DNA of 64,000 bases from Oscillospiraceae bacterium (GCA_910575695.1 CAJTGJ010000020.1:20798-84797); one strand, 5' to 3'; positions 50,079 to 58,964 are shown, counted from the first letter of the stretch. The notes: generated from the sequence alone by a model not told the origin. Numbers and translations are program-made.

Positions 50079-51269
50079 CTAAATCCCTTTCCCATAGCAT
50101 TCATAGGCGCCCCGTGTGTCGTGGTGGAGCTCCTTGTCCCGCTGGACCATCTCCTCCATGGCCAGCCTCGCGCCCATGCCCACCGCCTTGTCCAGATCGG
50201 AATCGGCCAGACGGCGCAGCTCCTCCACCTCCGGGAAATCCCGGTTGGGTTCCATGTAGTCCGCTGTGTACAGAATTTTTTCCTCCAGGCTCATCCCCGC
50301 CCGGGCAGTGGTGTGGTAGAGGACCGCGTCATAGACGTCGTCCATCCCAAACACGTATTTGGCCAGGGCCGCGCCGCTCTTGGCGTGGAGCAGCTTGTCG
50401 GTGGCCCGCTCCAGCGGGTCCAGCGCCACGCCGTACTGGTCGCAGATGGCCAGATGCTCCTCATGGCTGAGGTATTTCGTACAGTCGTGGAGGATCGCCG
50501 CGCGGCGCATCCGGTCCTCATCCGCGCCCCAGCGGAGGGCCAGCCTTGCCGCCGTCTCCTCCGTGCCCCTGATGTGGGCCAGCCGCCGGGCCTGCACCAT
50601 GGAGTAGGACACACAGCGCAGGTCCTCCATGGACAGCCGCTTCAGATCGGCGTTGGTACCATATAGTTTTTCCCGCAAAATATAGCCGTACACCGCCTGG
50701 GGCAAAAATTCCCGGCCCTCACCCCGGCCAATCAGCTCCCGCAGGCGGGTGGACGAGATCTCCACCAGATCGGGAATGGAAACGGTGGTGATCTTCGCTC
50801 CATAGGCGCGGCTCAGGTGGTCACGCTGGGGGGCGAACACCGCCTCGCTGTCCGCCGTACTGCGCCCGAAGGCGCACACATTGGCCAGCGACAGGATCTT
50901 CTCCGGCTCCCGCCACTGGTGGACGGTGAGGAACATATCCGTCCCCATCAGCAGCCAGAGCTCCGCCCCCGGCCACTGCCGGGCGGCCTCGGCCAGCGTG
51001 TCGGCGGTGTAGCTCCTGCCCTCCCGGTGGAGCTCCGTGTCCCAAACCCCGGTGACCTCTGGCATCAGCAGCTGGTCGGCGGCGATGGAGATCATCGCCA
51101 GCCGCTGGTCCCGGGTGGGCGTGCCCGGAGGCAGCTCTTTGTGGGGCGGAACCCCCGCGGGAACAAATACCAGCCGGTCCAGCTCCAGCAAGGCGGCAGC
51201 GGCCCGCGCCGCCGCCAGATGCCCCAGATGGGGGGGATTGAAGCTGCCTCCATAAATACCGATTTTCAA
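50079..51269 (-). CDS. Fused NadD-YqeK (nicotinate-nucleotide adenylyltransferase and HD-domain)
   Basis: A protein of about 396 residues. Residues 1-195 are NadD, with GIYGGSFNPPHLGHLAAAR and ISSTRLRELIGRGE motifs, making NaAD in NAD synthesis. Residues 205-396 are YqeK, an HD-domain protein with HIRGTEE, ILHDCTKY (HD) and VLYHTT motifs; YqeK enzymes hydrolyse diadenosine tetraphosphate. In many Firmicutes these are two adjacent genes; here they are one frame. TTG 51269 is preferred over GTG 51278, because it gives the MKIGIYGG start known for NadD. It is followed at once by the LCP gene. Confidence 0.9.
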   Translation of the reverse strand: MKIGIYGGSFNPPHLGHLAAARAAAALLELDRLVFVPAGVPPHKELPPGTPTRDQRLAMISIAADQLLMPEVTGVWDTELHREGRSYTADTLAEAARQWPGAELWLLMGTDMFLTVHQWREPEKILSLANVCAFGRSTADSEAVFAPQRDHLSRAYGAKITTVSIPDLVEISSTRLRELIGRGEGREFLPQAVYGYILREKLYGTNADLKRLSMEDLRCVSYSMVQARRLAHIRGTEETAARLALRWGADEDRMRRAAILHDCTKYLSHEEHLAICDQYGVALDPLERATDKLLHAKSGAALAKYVFGMDDVYDAVLYHTTARAGMSLEEKILYTADYMEPNRDFPEVEELRRLADSDLDKAVGMGARLAMEEMVQRDKELHHDTRGAYECYGKGI

Positions 51270-51302
51270 CGCAACCACCCTCTCGCAAAAGTTTCCCGCG
51301 CG

Positions 51303-51611
51303 TTATTTTACCAGCTTGATCCGTTTGTCTCTGGGCTTGCCGTGGGTCTCCCGGTACAAAACGAACTTGGCGCCAATCACCTGCACCACCTCGCTGCGCG
51401 TGGCCCGGGCCAGCGCCTCCGCCCCCTCCTGGGGGGACAGGGGGCTGTTTTCCAGCACCTTGCCCTTGATGAGCTCCCGGGCCTCCAGGGCGTCGTCCGC
51501 CTGCTTGATGAGGTTCGCGCCCACGCCGTCCTTGCCGATGTGGACGATGGTGTCGATGTCGTTGGCCAGCCCCCGGAGCTGGGCCCGCTGTTTGCTTGTC
51601 AAACCTGTCAT
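51303..51611 (-). CDS. yhbY: RNA-binding protein YhbY (CRM domain)
   Basis: A 102-residue CRM-domain protein, starting MTGLTSKQRAQLRGLAND. It has the family's HIGKDGVGANLIKQADDALE and ELIKGKVLENS core and the GAKFVLYRE strand. It binds pre-50S ribosomal RNA in homologues. It sits between rdgB and nadD-yqeK in the housekeeping block, as in many Firmicutes. Confidence 0.93.
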   Translation of the reverse strand: MTGLTSKQRAQLRGLANDIDTIVHIGKDGVGANLIKQADDALEARELIKGKVLENSPLSPQEGAEALARATRSEVVQVIGAKFVLYRETHGKPRDKRIKLVK

Positions 51612-51643
51612 ATAAACTCCTTTACGGGAAAAAACACCCCGTT

Positions 51644-52231
51644 TTACTTGAAATATTCCTCCAGCTTGGCCTGGAACGCCTCCAAAGCCCTCCCCCGGTG
51701 GGAAATGGCGTTCTTCTCCTCCGGCGCGAGCTGGGCAAAGGTCTTTTTCAGCTTGGGCAGGAAAAACACCGGGTCATAGCCGAACCCGCCCTCCCCCATG
51801 GGGGCAAAGGCGATGGTGCCAGGGCACTCCCCTCTTGCGGTGAGCACATCCCCGTTGGGGAAGCAGCAGGTGATGACGGACACGAATTTCGCCGTCCGGG
51901 CCGCGCCCTTGGGCATATTGGCCAGCAGCAAACGGTAACGCCCTGCGTCGTCCAGCCCCTCCCCGCCGTACCGGGCGGAGTACACGCCGGGGGCGCCGTC
52001 CAGCGAATCCACGCACAGCCCAGAATCGTCCGCGATGGCGGGCAGGCCGGACGCCTCCATGACGGCTTTCGCCTTCAGCAGGGAGTTTTCCTCAAAGGTG
52101 GCCCCCGTCTCCTCCACGTCGATGTCGATGCCCACGTCCGACTGAAGGCATACCTCCACCCCCATGCCGGACAGGATCTCATTCATTTCCTTCAGTTTTT
52201 TCGGATTTTTGCTTGCTAATACCAGTTTCAT
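51644..52231 (-). CDS. rdgB: XTP/dITP diphosphatase (RdgB/HAM1)
   Basis: A 195-residue pyrophosphatase that removes deaminated purine triphosphates. Motifs are LASKNPKKLKEM at the N-terminus, the ATFEENSLLKA loop, ADDSGLCVDSLDGAPGVYSA with the active-site Asp, GYDPVF and ISHRGRAL near the C-terminus. Its ATG is three bases after the next gene's stop. Confidence 0.95.
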   Translation of the reverse strand: MKLVLASKNPKKLKEMNEILSGMGVEVCLQSDVGIDIDVEETGATFEENSLLKAKAVMEASGLPAIADDSGLCVDSLDGAPGVYSARYGGEGLDDAGRYRLLLANMPKGAARTAKFVSVITCCFPNGDVLTARGECPGTIAFAPMGEGGFGYDPVFFLPKLKKTFAQLAPEEKNAISHRGRALEAFQAKLEEYFK

Positions 52232-52234
52232 AAT

Positions 52235-52573
52235 TCACAGCTCCCACGGGTCCTTTGACCCAAAATCTTTCTTTTTCTTCTGCTCTTTTGTCTGGCTTTT
52301 CCGGGTTTCCCACTGTTTCTGTGCCGCCTCGAGTTTACCGCCCACAGCGGACAGCTTGCGCTCCATCATTTCCAGTACGCTTTCCACCTCCGGCACAGGC
52401 AGGATGATCTGGCGGCAGTCGGGACAGTAATACGCCTCCGCGGTCCGGAATCTCCCGCTCAGCGGGACGCCCTCGCCCATAACGGTGTCAACGGTATTGT
52501 CATACCATTTCAACTGCTGGTTGGCGGGGATCCGCCCCTCCTTCATTTCCTTTCCGCAGAACGGGCAGTCCAT
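52235..52573 (-). CDS. Zinc-ribbon protein of PF20097-like type
   Basis: A 112-residue protein. The N-terminal CPFCGKEM (Cys 3 and 6) and a second CPDC (about residue 50) are a four-cysteine zinc ribbon, and the intervening part (WYDNTVDTVMGEGVPLSG) resembles the small PF20097 family of Firmicutes. The C-terminal 60 residues are a basic coiled coil ending in DFGSKDPWEL. The role is unknown. It is between ftsY and rdgB. Confidence 0.75.
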   Translation of the reverse strand: MDCPFCGKEMKEGRIPANQQLKWYDNTVDTVMGEGVPLSGRFRTAEAYYCPDCRQIILPVPEVESVLEMMERKLSAVGGKLEAAQKQWETRKSQTKEQKKKKDFGSKDPWEL

Positions 52574-52586
52574 GGCGTCCTCCCCC

Positions 52587-53453
52587 TTACAGCAGGGCCT
52601 GGGTGAACTCCGCCGCGTCGAAGGGCTGGAGGTCGTCCACGCCCTCGCCTACCCCGGCAAATTTGACAGGCACGCCCAGCTCCCTGGCGATGGCCACGAC
52701 AATGCCGCCCTTGGCGGTGCCGTCCAGCTTGGTGAGCACAATGCCCGTCACCCCCGCCGCCTTGGAGAACTCCTTGGCCTGGATCAGGCCGTTCTGCCCG
52801 GTGGTGGCGTCCAGCACCAGCAGGGTCTCCCGGCTGGAATCGGGGCAGTCCCGGTCGATCACCCGGGAAATCTTATTCAGCTCGTTCATCAGGTTTGCCT
52901 TGTTTTGCAGCCGTCCGGCGGTGTCCACCAGCACCACGTCGGAGCGGCGGGCCTTGGCCGCGGCCAGGGCGTCGTACACTACGGCGGCGGGGTCCGCCCC
53001 CTCGTGCTGTTTGATGATGTCCACCCCGGCCCGCTCGGACCAGATGGTGAGCTGTTCGGCGGCGGCGGCCCGGAAGGTGTCCCCGGCGCACAGGAGGACC
53101 TTTTTGCCCTCCCGCTTCCAGCGGGCGGCCAGCTTGCCGATGGAGGTGGTCTTCCCCACCCCGTTGACGCCGATGAACAGCACCACGGCAGGGGTGCGGC
53201 TCATGTCCACCGACAGGTCGCCGATGGTCAGATATTCCGCCAAAATATCCCGCATACACTGCCGGGCGCCCTCTACGTCCTTGATTTTCTCCGCCTTACA
53301 GCGGCTTTTCAGCGCTTCCACCGCCTCCATGGTGGTCTCAGCGCCCAGATCCGCCATCACAAGGGATTCCTCCAGCTCCTCATAAAAATCGTCGTCCAGC
53401 TGGGAGAAACCGTTGAAAATGCCTATCTTTTTAATCTTATCAAAAAAGCCCAT
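52587..53453 (-). CDS. ftsY: Signal recognition particle receptor FtsY
   Basis: A 288-residue SRP-GTPase that docks SRP-ribosome complexes at the membrane. The N-domain is short (about 75 residues, lacking the long acidic A domain of E. coli). The G domain has GVNGVGKTTSIGKLAA (G1), DTAGRLQNKANLM (G3) and LTKLDGTAKGG (G4), then GVGEGVDDLQPF at the end. It is 17 bases downstream of a zinc-ribbon protein and smc, a common Firmicute order. Confidence 0.96.
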   Translation of the reverse strand: MGFFDKIKKIGIFNGFSQLDDDFYEELEESLVMADLGAETTMEAVEALKSRCKAEKIKDVEGARQCMRDILAEYLTIGDLSVDMSRTPAVVLFIGVNGVGKTTSIGKLAARWKREGKKVLLCAGDTFRAAAAEQLTIWSERAGVDIIKQHEGADPAAVVYDALAAAKARRSDVVLVDTAGRLQNKANLMNELNKISRVIDRDCPDSSRETLLVLDATTGQNGLIQAKEFSKAAGVTGIVLTKLDGTAKGGIVVAIARELGVPVKFAGVGEGVDDLQPFDAAEFTQALL

Positions 53454-53470
53454 GGAAATCTTCCTTTATT

Positions 53471-53779
53471 TTATGAATAATTTGGATTTTTCAGCCCACA
53501 GCCTGGGCACTTGGGGTCGTCTAAATCGTGCTTTTTTCCACACCTACAGCAGATGACCTGGGGCATACGGCCCTCATCGTCCTCCCGTCCCGTGCTGCCC
53601 TGGCGGTAAAAGTCGATCTTACCGCAGTGACAGCACTCCCAGATCTCCACATCCAGCGAGCCGCTCAGCAGGTTGGACAGATGCCCAAATACAATGCCTA
53701 CCTGCCCGAGCTGGATCTGCTCCTCGCCCAGAAACTCCATCTCTGCGCCACAGCCGCCGCACGTCCTGACCTTACTCAT
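53471..53779 (-). CDS. Small zinc-ribbon protein between smc and ftsY
   Basis: A 102-residue protein with three paired cysteine sites: CGGCGAEM (residues 7-10), ECCHCGKI (about 49-52) and CCRCGKK, then CPGCGLKN. This gives up to two zinc-ribbon folds. It overlaps the smc stop by four bases (ATGA) and is translationally coupled. Function is unknown; it may be a metal-binding accessory protein or regulatory factor for smc/ftsY. Confidence 0.75.
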   Translation of the reverse strand: MSKVRTCGGCGAEMEFLGEEQIQLGQVGIVFGHLSNLLSGSLDVEIWECCHCGKIDFYRQGSTGREDDEGRMPQVICCRCGKKHDLDDPKCPGCGLKNPNYS

Positions 53780-56700
53780 TGAATATTCAGCTCCTTCTCC
53801 ACATCATTGAGGTTGATGGTTAGCATTCGGCTGACGCCCTTCTCCTGCATGGTGACGCCGTAGAGCACGTCGGCCTCCTCCATTGTGCCCCGGCGGTGTG
53901 TGATGACGATGAACTGGGTCTTATCGCTGATGCGCCGCAGGTACCGGGCGTAGCGCACCACGTTGGATTCGTCCAGCGCCGCCTCGATCTCGTCCATGAC
54001 GCAGAACGGCGTGGGCCTTACCTTTAATATCGCGAAGTACAGCGCGATGGCGATGAGCGCCCGCTCGCCGCCGGACAGGGCGCTCATGTTCTGCACCGTT
54101 TTCCCCGGGGGCTGGGCCTTGATCTCGATGCCGCAGTTGAGCACGTCCGCCGGATCCTCCAGCTCCAGATTGGCCTTGCCGCCGCCGAACAAATCGGTGA
54201 ACGCCGTCTGGAAGCCCTCATTGATCAGGCTGAACTGCTCCTGGAAAATGCCGGTCATCTCGCCGGTGATCTGGGCGATGATGTCCGCCAGCTCCCTTTT
54301 GGCCTTGGCCACATCGTCCCGCTGGTCGGTAAAATAGGTGTACCGCTCGTTGACCCGGGCAAATTCCTCCACCGCGTCCGGGTTGATGCTCCCCAAGGCA
54401 GAGATGGCGCGTTTCAGCTCCCCGATACGCCGCTGGGCCTTGGGGACGGATTCCAGCTCCACCCGCTGGGCCCGGGCCGCCTCGTGGGAGAGCTGGTAAC
54501 CCTCCCACAGCTTGTCCAAAAGCTGGCTCTCCTCGATTGCCGTGGCGTTGGCCTTCTGCTCCAGGAACGCCACCTCACGCTCCATGACCACCAGCTCGCT
54601 GCTCTTGTCCCGGTACTGCCGCTCGGTCTGGTTGCGCTGGCCCTCCAGGGCAAGTTTCTCCTCGTTCAGCTTCCGCAGGGCGGACTGCCCCTCCTGGCTG
54701 GCGGTTTTCAGCCGCTGGAGCCGCTCCTCCTCCTCTTGGATGCGCCGCATCAGGTAATCGTTCTGATGCTCAAATTCCCCGATCATGGCGGCGCGGCTGG
54801 CGGTATCGCCGGACAGGTCGTCCCGCAGGCGCTCCAGCTCATCAATGCTCAAGCGCAGGGCGGACTGCTCGCCCTCCAGCCCCGCCAGACGGGCGCTGTG
54901 CTGGGCGGCCTCCTCGTTGAGCTCCGTGATTCTGTCCTGCAAAGCGGTGCGGCCCTGGGCCTTGGCCTCGCTCTCCGCCCGCAGGGCAGCGGCGGAACCC
55001 TCCAGCGTCTCGATCCGGCCCTTGGCCTGGGCGGTGTTTTCCGTGTTTTCCTCCATGCGGCGGCGCACCTGCCCCCGCTCCCCCGCCAGGATCTGGCGGC
55101 GCTGTTCAATGTCCTCCAAAAGCGCTTTGGCGTTCCGGGTCCGCTCGGAGTATTTCAGCACCGCGTCCTCCGCCTCCCGGAGCTGGGCGGAGGCGGTTTC
55201 CAGCTCATACTGGGCCGCGGTGACCTCCCGCTGGGCCTGGGCCAGCTCGTCCGCCGCCGTTTTCAAATCGGCCCCCAGGCCGTCCTTCTGCCGGCGGAGC
55301 CGCTCCAGCTCGTTGGCCCGGGACAAAATGCCCGCTGACCGGGACACCGAGCCGCCGGTCATAGAGCCTCCGGCGTTGAGCACCTGCCCGTCCAGGGTGA
55401 CGATGCGGAACCGGTGTCCGAACTTCCTCGCCATGGCCATCGCCCTGTCCATGTCCCGGGCAATGACCACCCGGCCCAGCAGATTGGAAAAGATATTGGC
55501 GTATTCCCGGTCAAAGGAGATTAGCGTGTCCCCCATGCCCACAAAGCCGTCCTCCCGTTCCACGGCCCGGTCCCGGAAGTCGGCGGGGCGGATGGTGTTC
55601 ATGGGCAGGAAGGTGCACCGCCCGCCGTCCCGGCGCTTCAGGTAGCTGATGGCGTTTTTGCCGTCCTCGTCCCGCTCCACCACCAGGTTCTGCATGGCGC
55701 CGCCCAGGGCGATTTCCACCGCCACCGCATACTGGTCGGGCACGTGGATCAGGCTGGCCACCGGGCCCCGGACGCCCCGCAGGCCGTTCCGCTCCGCCTC
55801 GTTCATCACCAGCTTGACCGCCTTGGAATAGCCCTCATACAGCTTTTCCATTTCGGACAGCATTTTGATCCGGGAATTGAGGTTATTTTCGTCCATCTGC
55901 AGGCGGCGGTGCTTCTCCTGAGCCTGCTCCAGCTTGCGCTGGCGGGACTGCAGGCGCATCTGATAGCCGCTGATGACGTTTTTTGCCCCGTCCCGGTCCT
56001 CGGCGACCTTGTCCAGCTCTTTCTGCGTGCCGGCCAGCGCTTCCCTGGCCTGGACCGCCTTTTCCTCCTGCTCCTGGAGCTCCTGGCCCAGCTTTTCCTC
56101 CCGGTCGTACAGCTCCTGGGCGGCGGCGGCCAGGGCGGACAGCAGCTCCCGGGCCTCCCCGGCGGAGGCTGTCTCCAGCCGCTCCCGCTCCCGCAGGCGC
56201 TCTACCTCCTCGTTCAAAGTGCCTGCCGAGCCCAGCACTTCCCGGACACGCTCGCCCAACATATCGATGTTCCCCTGGCAGACGGCCATTTCCGCCTTGA
56301 TCTCGTCCAGGCGTCCCCTGCGCTCGTCAATCTGGGTGGTGAGCGAGCCCGCCCGGCCCGCCTGCTGCTCCAGCTCCTGGCGGATGCGCTGGGCGTTTTC
56401 ACTGTTGTTTTTGATGTCGTTTTTCAGCAGGGCAATGCTGTTCTCACAGGCGTGGACCTGCTCGTCCGTGCCCGACTGCTTTCCCCGCAGTTCTTCCGCC
56501 TGGATGTCCTTGTCCCGCATCGCATCAGCCAGACGGGCGCTTTCGGCGTCCAGCCGGTCCGTCTCCGCGTGGGCTTCGTCCCGCTGGCGGGCGGCGGCGT
56601 CCAGGTCGGAGCGCAGCTTCATGCTGCCCGCCCGGAGCTGCTCCAGCTGTTCCAGCCAGACGGAGATCTCCAGCCCCTTCAGCTCGTCCCGGAGCACCAG

Positions 56701-57345
56701 GTATTTTTTTGTTTTTTCCGCCTGGGCCCGCAGAGGCTCCACCTGGAGCTCCAGCTCGCCGATCTTGTCGTTGATGCGCACCAGATTTTCCTCCGTGCGC
56801 ACCAGCTTGCGCTCCGCCTCCTCCTTGCGGTGGCGGAAGCGGGAGATGCCCGCCGCCTCCTCAAAGACCTCCCGGCGGTCGGCGCTTTTCACCGAAAGGA
56901 TCTCGTCGATGCGGCCCTGGCCGATGATGGAATAGCCCTCCCGGCCCAGGCCGGTGTCCATAAACAGCTCGTTGATATCTTTCAGGCGGCAGGCCCGGCG
57001 GTTGATGTAGTATTCGCTCTCCCCGGAGCGGTAGTACCGGCGGGTCACCGCCACCTCGGTCTCCTCCATCTGGAAAATGCGCTCCGTGTTATCCAGCACC
57101 AGGGTGACCTCGGCAAAACCAAGGCCCTTGCGCTTTTCCGTGCCGTTGAAGATCACGTCCTCCATCTTGCTTCCCCGGAGGGTGCGGGTGGACTGCTCCC
57201 CCATCACCCAGCGGATGGCGTCGGCAATATTGGACTTGCCCGAGCCGTTGGGCCCCACCACCGCCGTGATATCCGAGCCGAAGGCCAGCACCGTCTTGTC
57301 GGGGAAGCTTTTGAAGCCTTGGATTTCCAACGCTTTCAGGTACAC
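53776..57345 (-). CDS. smc: Chromosome segregation protein SMC
   Basis: A 1189-residue condensin ATPase. The N-terminal head has GPNGSGKSNIADAIRWV (about residues 31-47), and QGRIDEILSVKSADRREVFE is the Q-loop region. A long coiled coil (about 170-500) leads to the hinge (about 510-660, MQNLVVERDEDGKN), then back to the C-terminal head with LSGGERALIAIALYF (signature) and VMDEIEAALDESN (Walker B). It compacts and separates chromosomes with ScpA/ScpB (not in the window). GTG 57345 follows AAGGGGTGG. Its 5' end abuts an integrative-element scar, and a second, divergent copy of its first codons lies about 480 bases upstream. Confidence 0.96.
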   Translation of the reverse strand: MYLKALEIQGFKSFPDKTVLAFGSDITAVVGPNGSGKSNIADAIRWVMGEQSTRTLRGSKMEDVIFNGTEKRKGLGFAEVTLVLDNTERIFQMEETEVAVTRRYYRSGESEYYINRRACRLKDINELFMDTGLGREGYSIIGQGRIDEILSVKSADRREVFEEAAGISRFRHRKEEAERKLVRTEENLVRINDKIGELELQVEPLRAQAEKTKKYLVLRDELKGLEISVWLEQLEQLRAGSMKLRSDLDAAARQRDEAHAETDRLDAESARLADAMRDKDIQAEELRGKQSGTDEQVHACENSIALLKNDIKNNSENAQRIRQELEQQAGRAGSLTTQIDERRGRLDEIKAEMAVCQGNIDMLGERVREVLGSAGTLNEEVERLRERERLETASAGEARELLSALAAAAQELYDREEKLGQELQEQEEKAVQAREALAGTQKELDKVAEDRDGAKNVISGYQMRLQSRQRKLEQAQEKHRRLQMDENNLNSRIKMLSEMEKLYEGYSKAVKLVMNEAERNGLRGVRGPVASLIHVPDQYAVAVEIALGGAMQNLVVERDEDGKNAISYLKRRDGGRCTFLPMNTIRPADFRDRAVEREDGFVGMGDTLISFDREYANIFSNLLGRVVIARDMDRAMAMARKFGHRFRIVTLDGQVLNAGGSMTGGSVSRSAGILSRANELERLRRQKDGLGADLKTAADELAQAQREVTAAQYELETASAQLREAEDAVLKYSERTRNAKALLEDIEQRRQILAGERGQVRRRMEENTENTAQAKGRIETLEGSAAALRAESEAKAQGRTALQDRITELNEEAAQHSARLAGLEGEQSALRLSIDELERLRDDLSGDTASRAAMIGEFEHQNDYLMRRIQEEEERLQRLKTASQEGQSALRKLNEEKLALEGQRNQTERQYRDKSSELVVMEREVAFLEQKANATAIEESQLLDKLWEGYQLSHEAARAQRVELESVPKAQRRIGELKRAISALGSINPDAVEEFARVNERYTYFTDQRDDVAKAKRELADIIAQITGEMTGIFQEQFSLINEGFQTAFTDLFGGGKANLELEDPADVLNCGIEIKAQPPGKTVQNMSALSGGERALIAIALYFAILKVRPTPFCVMDEIEAALDESNVVRYARYLRRISDKTQFIVITHRRGTMEEADVLYGVTMQEKGVSRMLTINLNDVEKELNIQ

Positions 57346-57434
57346 ACAACCACCCCTTTCTTCTCAAATCTTCTCAAAGCGCTGCGGCGCAACAGCTTCG
57401 CGGTTTTCGTATTTTTCATGTTTTCTCAAATCCT

Positions 57435-57448
57435 GGCGTATTTTCTCG
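57435..57448. repeat. 14-bp direct repeat, copy 1 (putative att core)
   Basis: GGCGTATTTTCTCG, repeated exactly at 57905-57918. It lies 90 bases upstream of the smc start. Confidence 0.55.
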
Positions 57449-57773
57449 TTGAATTGGTGTAAAAATTGGTGTAAAACCGGTGGGTGTTTCTTTTTACACC
57501 ACAAAAACCCGGAAACCGTTGGGGCTGTAAGGCTGCGGGGTTTTGAACGGGCGGTCTGCGAACTTTTGAGAACCTATGCCGGGTAGTGGCGGATGCCAGA
57601 CACTATCGGCACGACTCTCATGGTTCGGATCCTAAAGTTAAGCTAACAACTCAGCGCAGTATCTCGGCGGCAAAAATATCCACTTGTCCAAATGGTGTAA
57701 AAGTGGTGTAACTCATGAATCTCCCTTTTGGAAGAGAGGCGGCAAACCGTTGGAAACACTGGAATTTTGTGAC

Positions 57774-57845
57774 CTCAACCGCTCTCCATTGCATCTCCAG
57801 CGCTCGCAGATACACAGAACCACCTCTTTCTTCTCAAAAGCTCTC
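57774..57845 (-). repeat. Divergent duplicate of the smc 5' end
   Basis: The minus strand reads GTGTATCTGCGAGCGCTGG, matching the smc start GTGTACCTGAAAGCGTTGG at about 80 percent, with related upstream DNA (AGAAGAAAG and TTCTCAAA). It encodes VYLRALEM in place of MYLKALEI and then diverges. A relic of integration at smc, probably from another host strain. Confidence 0.65.
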
Positions 57846-57848
57846 AAA

Positions 57849-58136
57849 TCATTGCGCCGCAACGGGTTCAAGACTTCCGACTGTTTCATAACTTCTCAAG
57901 AAACGGCGTATTTTCTCGCTCAAAAGGTCCTTCAGTATACGTTTTTCCATATCTCGCAATGCCTGCGAGTCACGCTGTCCCTCCTTTAGCTTATCGGTAC
58001 TCACCAGCTTCCAGCTATACACGGTATGCCGTTCACCTGTGCCATCAGTGTAACGGAACATATACTTCCCGTCTGAACGCTGGCTTTCCCCATTCCGTAG
58101 AACTCTACCTTTACTGTCTCTGCGTTTTTCTGACAT
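57849..58136 (-). pseudogene. Tn916-type integrase, truncated after the N-terminal domain
   Basis: A 95-codon frame. Residues 1-70 (MSEKRRDSKGRVLRNGESQR, then YSWKLVSTDKLKEGQRDSQA, then RDMEKRILKDL) match the arm-DNA-binding N-terminus of Tn916 Int. The core and catalytic domains (R-H-R-Y) are absent. The last 25 residues are read from the smc-flanking repeat instead (LLSEKIRRFLRS). The gene was therefore cut at the attachment junction, so the element cannot excise with this integrase as it stands. Confidence 0.8.
57905..57918. repeat. 14-bp direct repeat, copy 2 (putative att core)
   Basis: GGCGTATTTTCTCG, identical to 57435-57448, within the truncated integrase frame near its junction. Confidence 0.55.
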
Positions 58137-58245
58137 AGTGACTCCTTTTCTGGAAAAGAAAAGAAATCTGACATAGCATTTTATTTTACCACATCAGATT
58201 CCCTTTTGCAAGTTTCAAGCCACAAGGATTCAGGTACTTTTGAAA

Positions 58246-58452
58246 TCAGATACAACTGCTCTGATCAATAAATTTTTCAAATAATTTCCTTTTAATTTGT
58301 ACGCGATTTCCATTCCAGAGGACAAAATCCGCATCTTTGTTCTCGTTAATGATTTGTCGAAGCTTATGCTCACCAATCCGGAAATATTGTGCAGCCTCTT
58401 CAATACTCAACGTATATCGTTCCCAAAATAGAATTTGATTCATCACTTTCAT
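58246..58452 (-). CDS. Excisionase, Tn916 Xis family
   Basis: A 68-residue protein. The motif [20 protein letters not shown] (residues 10-29) followed by [12 protein letters not shown] and [17 protein letters not shown] matches Tn916-type excisionases (winged helix). Together with Int it would direct excision. It is intact while the neighbouring integrase is not. It sits 109 bases upstream of the integrase in the normal xis-int order. Confidence 0.88.
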   Translation of the reverse strand: MKVMNQILFWERYTLSIEEAAQYFRIGEHKLRQIINENKDADFVLWNGNRVQIKRKLFEKFIDQSSCI

Positions 58453-58681
58453 AACTACTTAATAGTACTATGGAAACCACTTCGAAAGGGCGGCTTTCAT
58501 AACTCTCCTCTCCGATAGCGTTGATAAGAAAGCTATGAGCAACGGGCGGCGGCTGGCTGGACCGCTCCACAGGACTTACCTCCGCAGCTTTTCCGGCACC
58601 CCCTACAGCCTGCGGCGGGTTGGCTACCGCTCGGACCATAGCCAGGGTGGTGTATCATGATTCGGTATATGGGTCATGGCC

Positions 58682-58921
58682 TCAAGCTGCCACAGCTTGC
58701 TTGTATGCGGCATCCGGCTCTCCCTGTTCCTCCTTCCATTTGCTGGGATCATGGCTCTGGTCTGCCCAATACTGCTGGGCCATATACTTAACGTACCCGT
58801 TGGCTCTATGAGGCCATGCGGCCTGTTTGTCAAGGTACAGGGATGCCTTCCCAAAAGGCCTTTCATGCCTCTCACTCCTATCCCCGACTGTCTGCTCGCA
58901 ATCTGCCCACATTCCTGCCAT
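58682..58921 (-). CDS. Short ORF, possible remnant of a mobile-element gene
   Basis: Seventy-nine codons starting MAGMWADCEQTVGDRSERHE, with natural-looking composition (YVKYMAQQYWADQSHDPSKW). The start directly follows a terminator, with no clear ribosome binding site (GAGG is 17 bases away), so it may be the tail of a once-longer gene or a chance frame. No function is recognised. Confidence 0.35.
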   Translation of the reverse strand: MAGMWADCEQTVGDRSERHERPFGKASLYLDKQAAWPHRANGYVKYMAQQYWADQSHDPSKWKEEQGEPDAAYKQAVAA

Positions 58922-58933
58922 TTTCACAAAAAT

Positions 58934-58964
58934 GCCTCACAGTCCCGGACAGGGACTGTGAGGC
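58934..58964 (-). terminator. Terminator after the ParR-like gene
   Basis: A perfect 13-bp stem (58934-58946 with 58952-58964) and five-base loop, six bases past the stop codon on the minus strand, followed by ATTTTTG. Confidence 0.85.

Larger units (their letters stand above)
57346..57848. other. Gene-free junction region upstream of smc
   Basis: A 503-base stretch with no gene. It contains two copies of an smc-start-plus-upstream segment, repeats of TTCTCAAA, tandem TTGGTGTAAAA units (57454-57477 and 57692-57711) and an inverted TTTTTACACC (57491-57500). It looks like successive attachment-site junctions. Confidence 0.55.

Noticed and set aside
55744..57462. 572-codon frame antisense to smc
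   Set aside because: Shadow of the smc frame, with Leu/Gln/Pro-rich composition and no start signals.
58400..58639. 79-codon minus-strand frame overlapping xis
   Set aside because: No ribosome binding site, Ser-rich low quality, and overlaps the well-supported xis gene.
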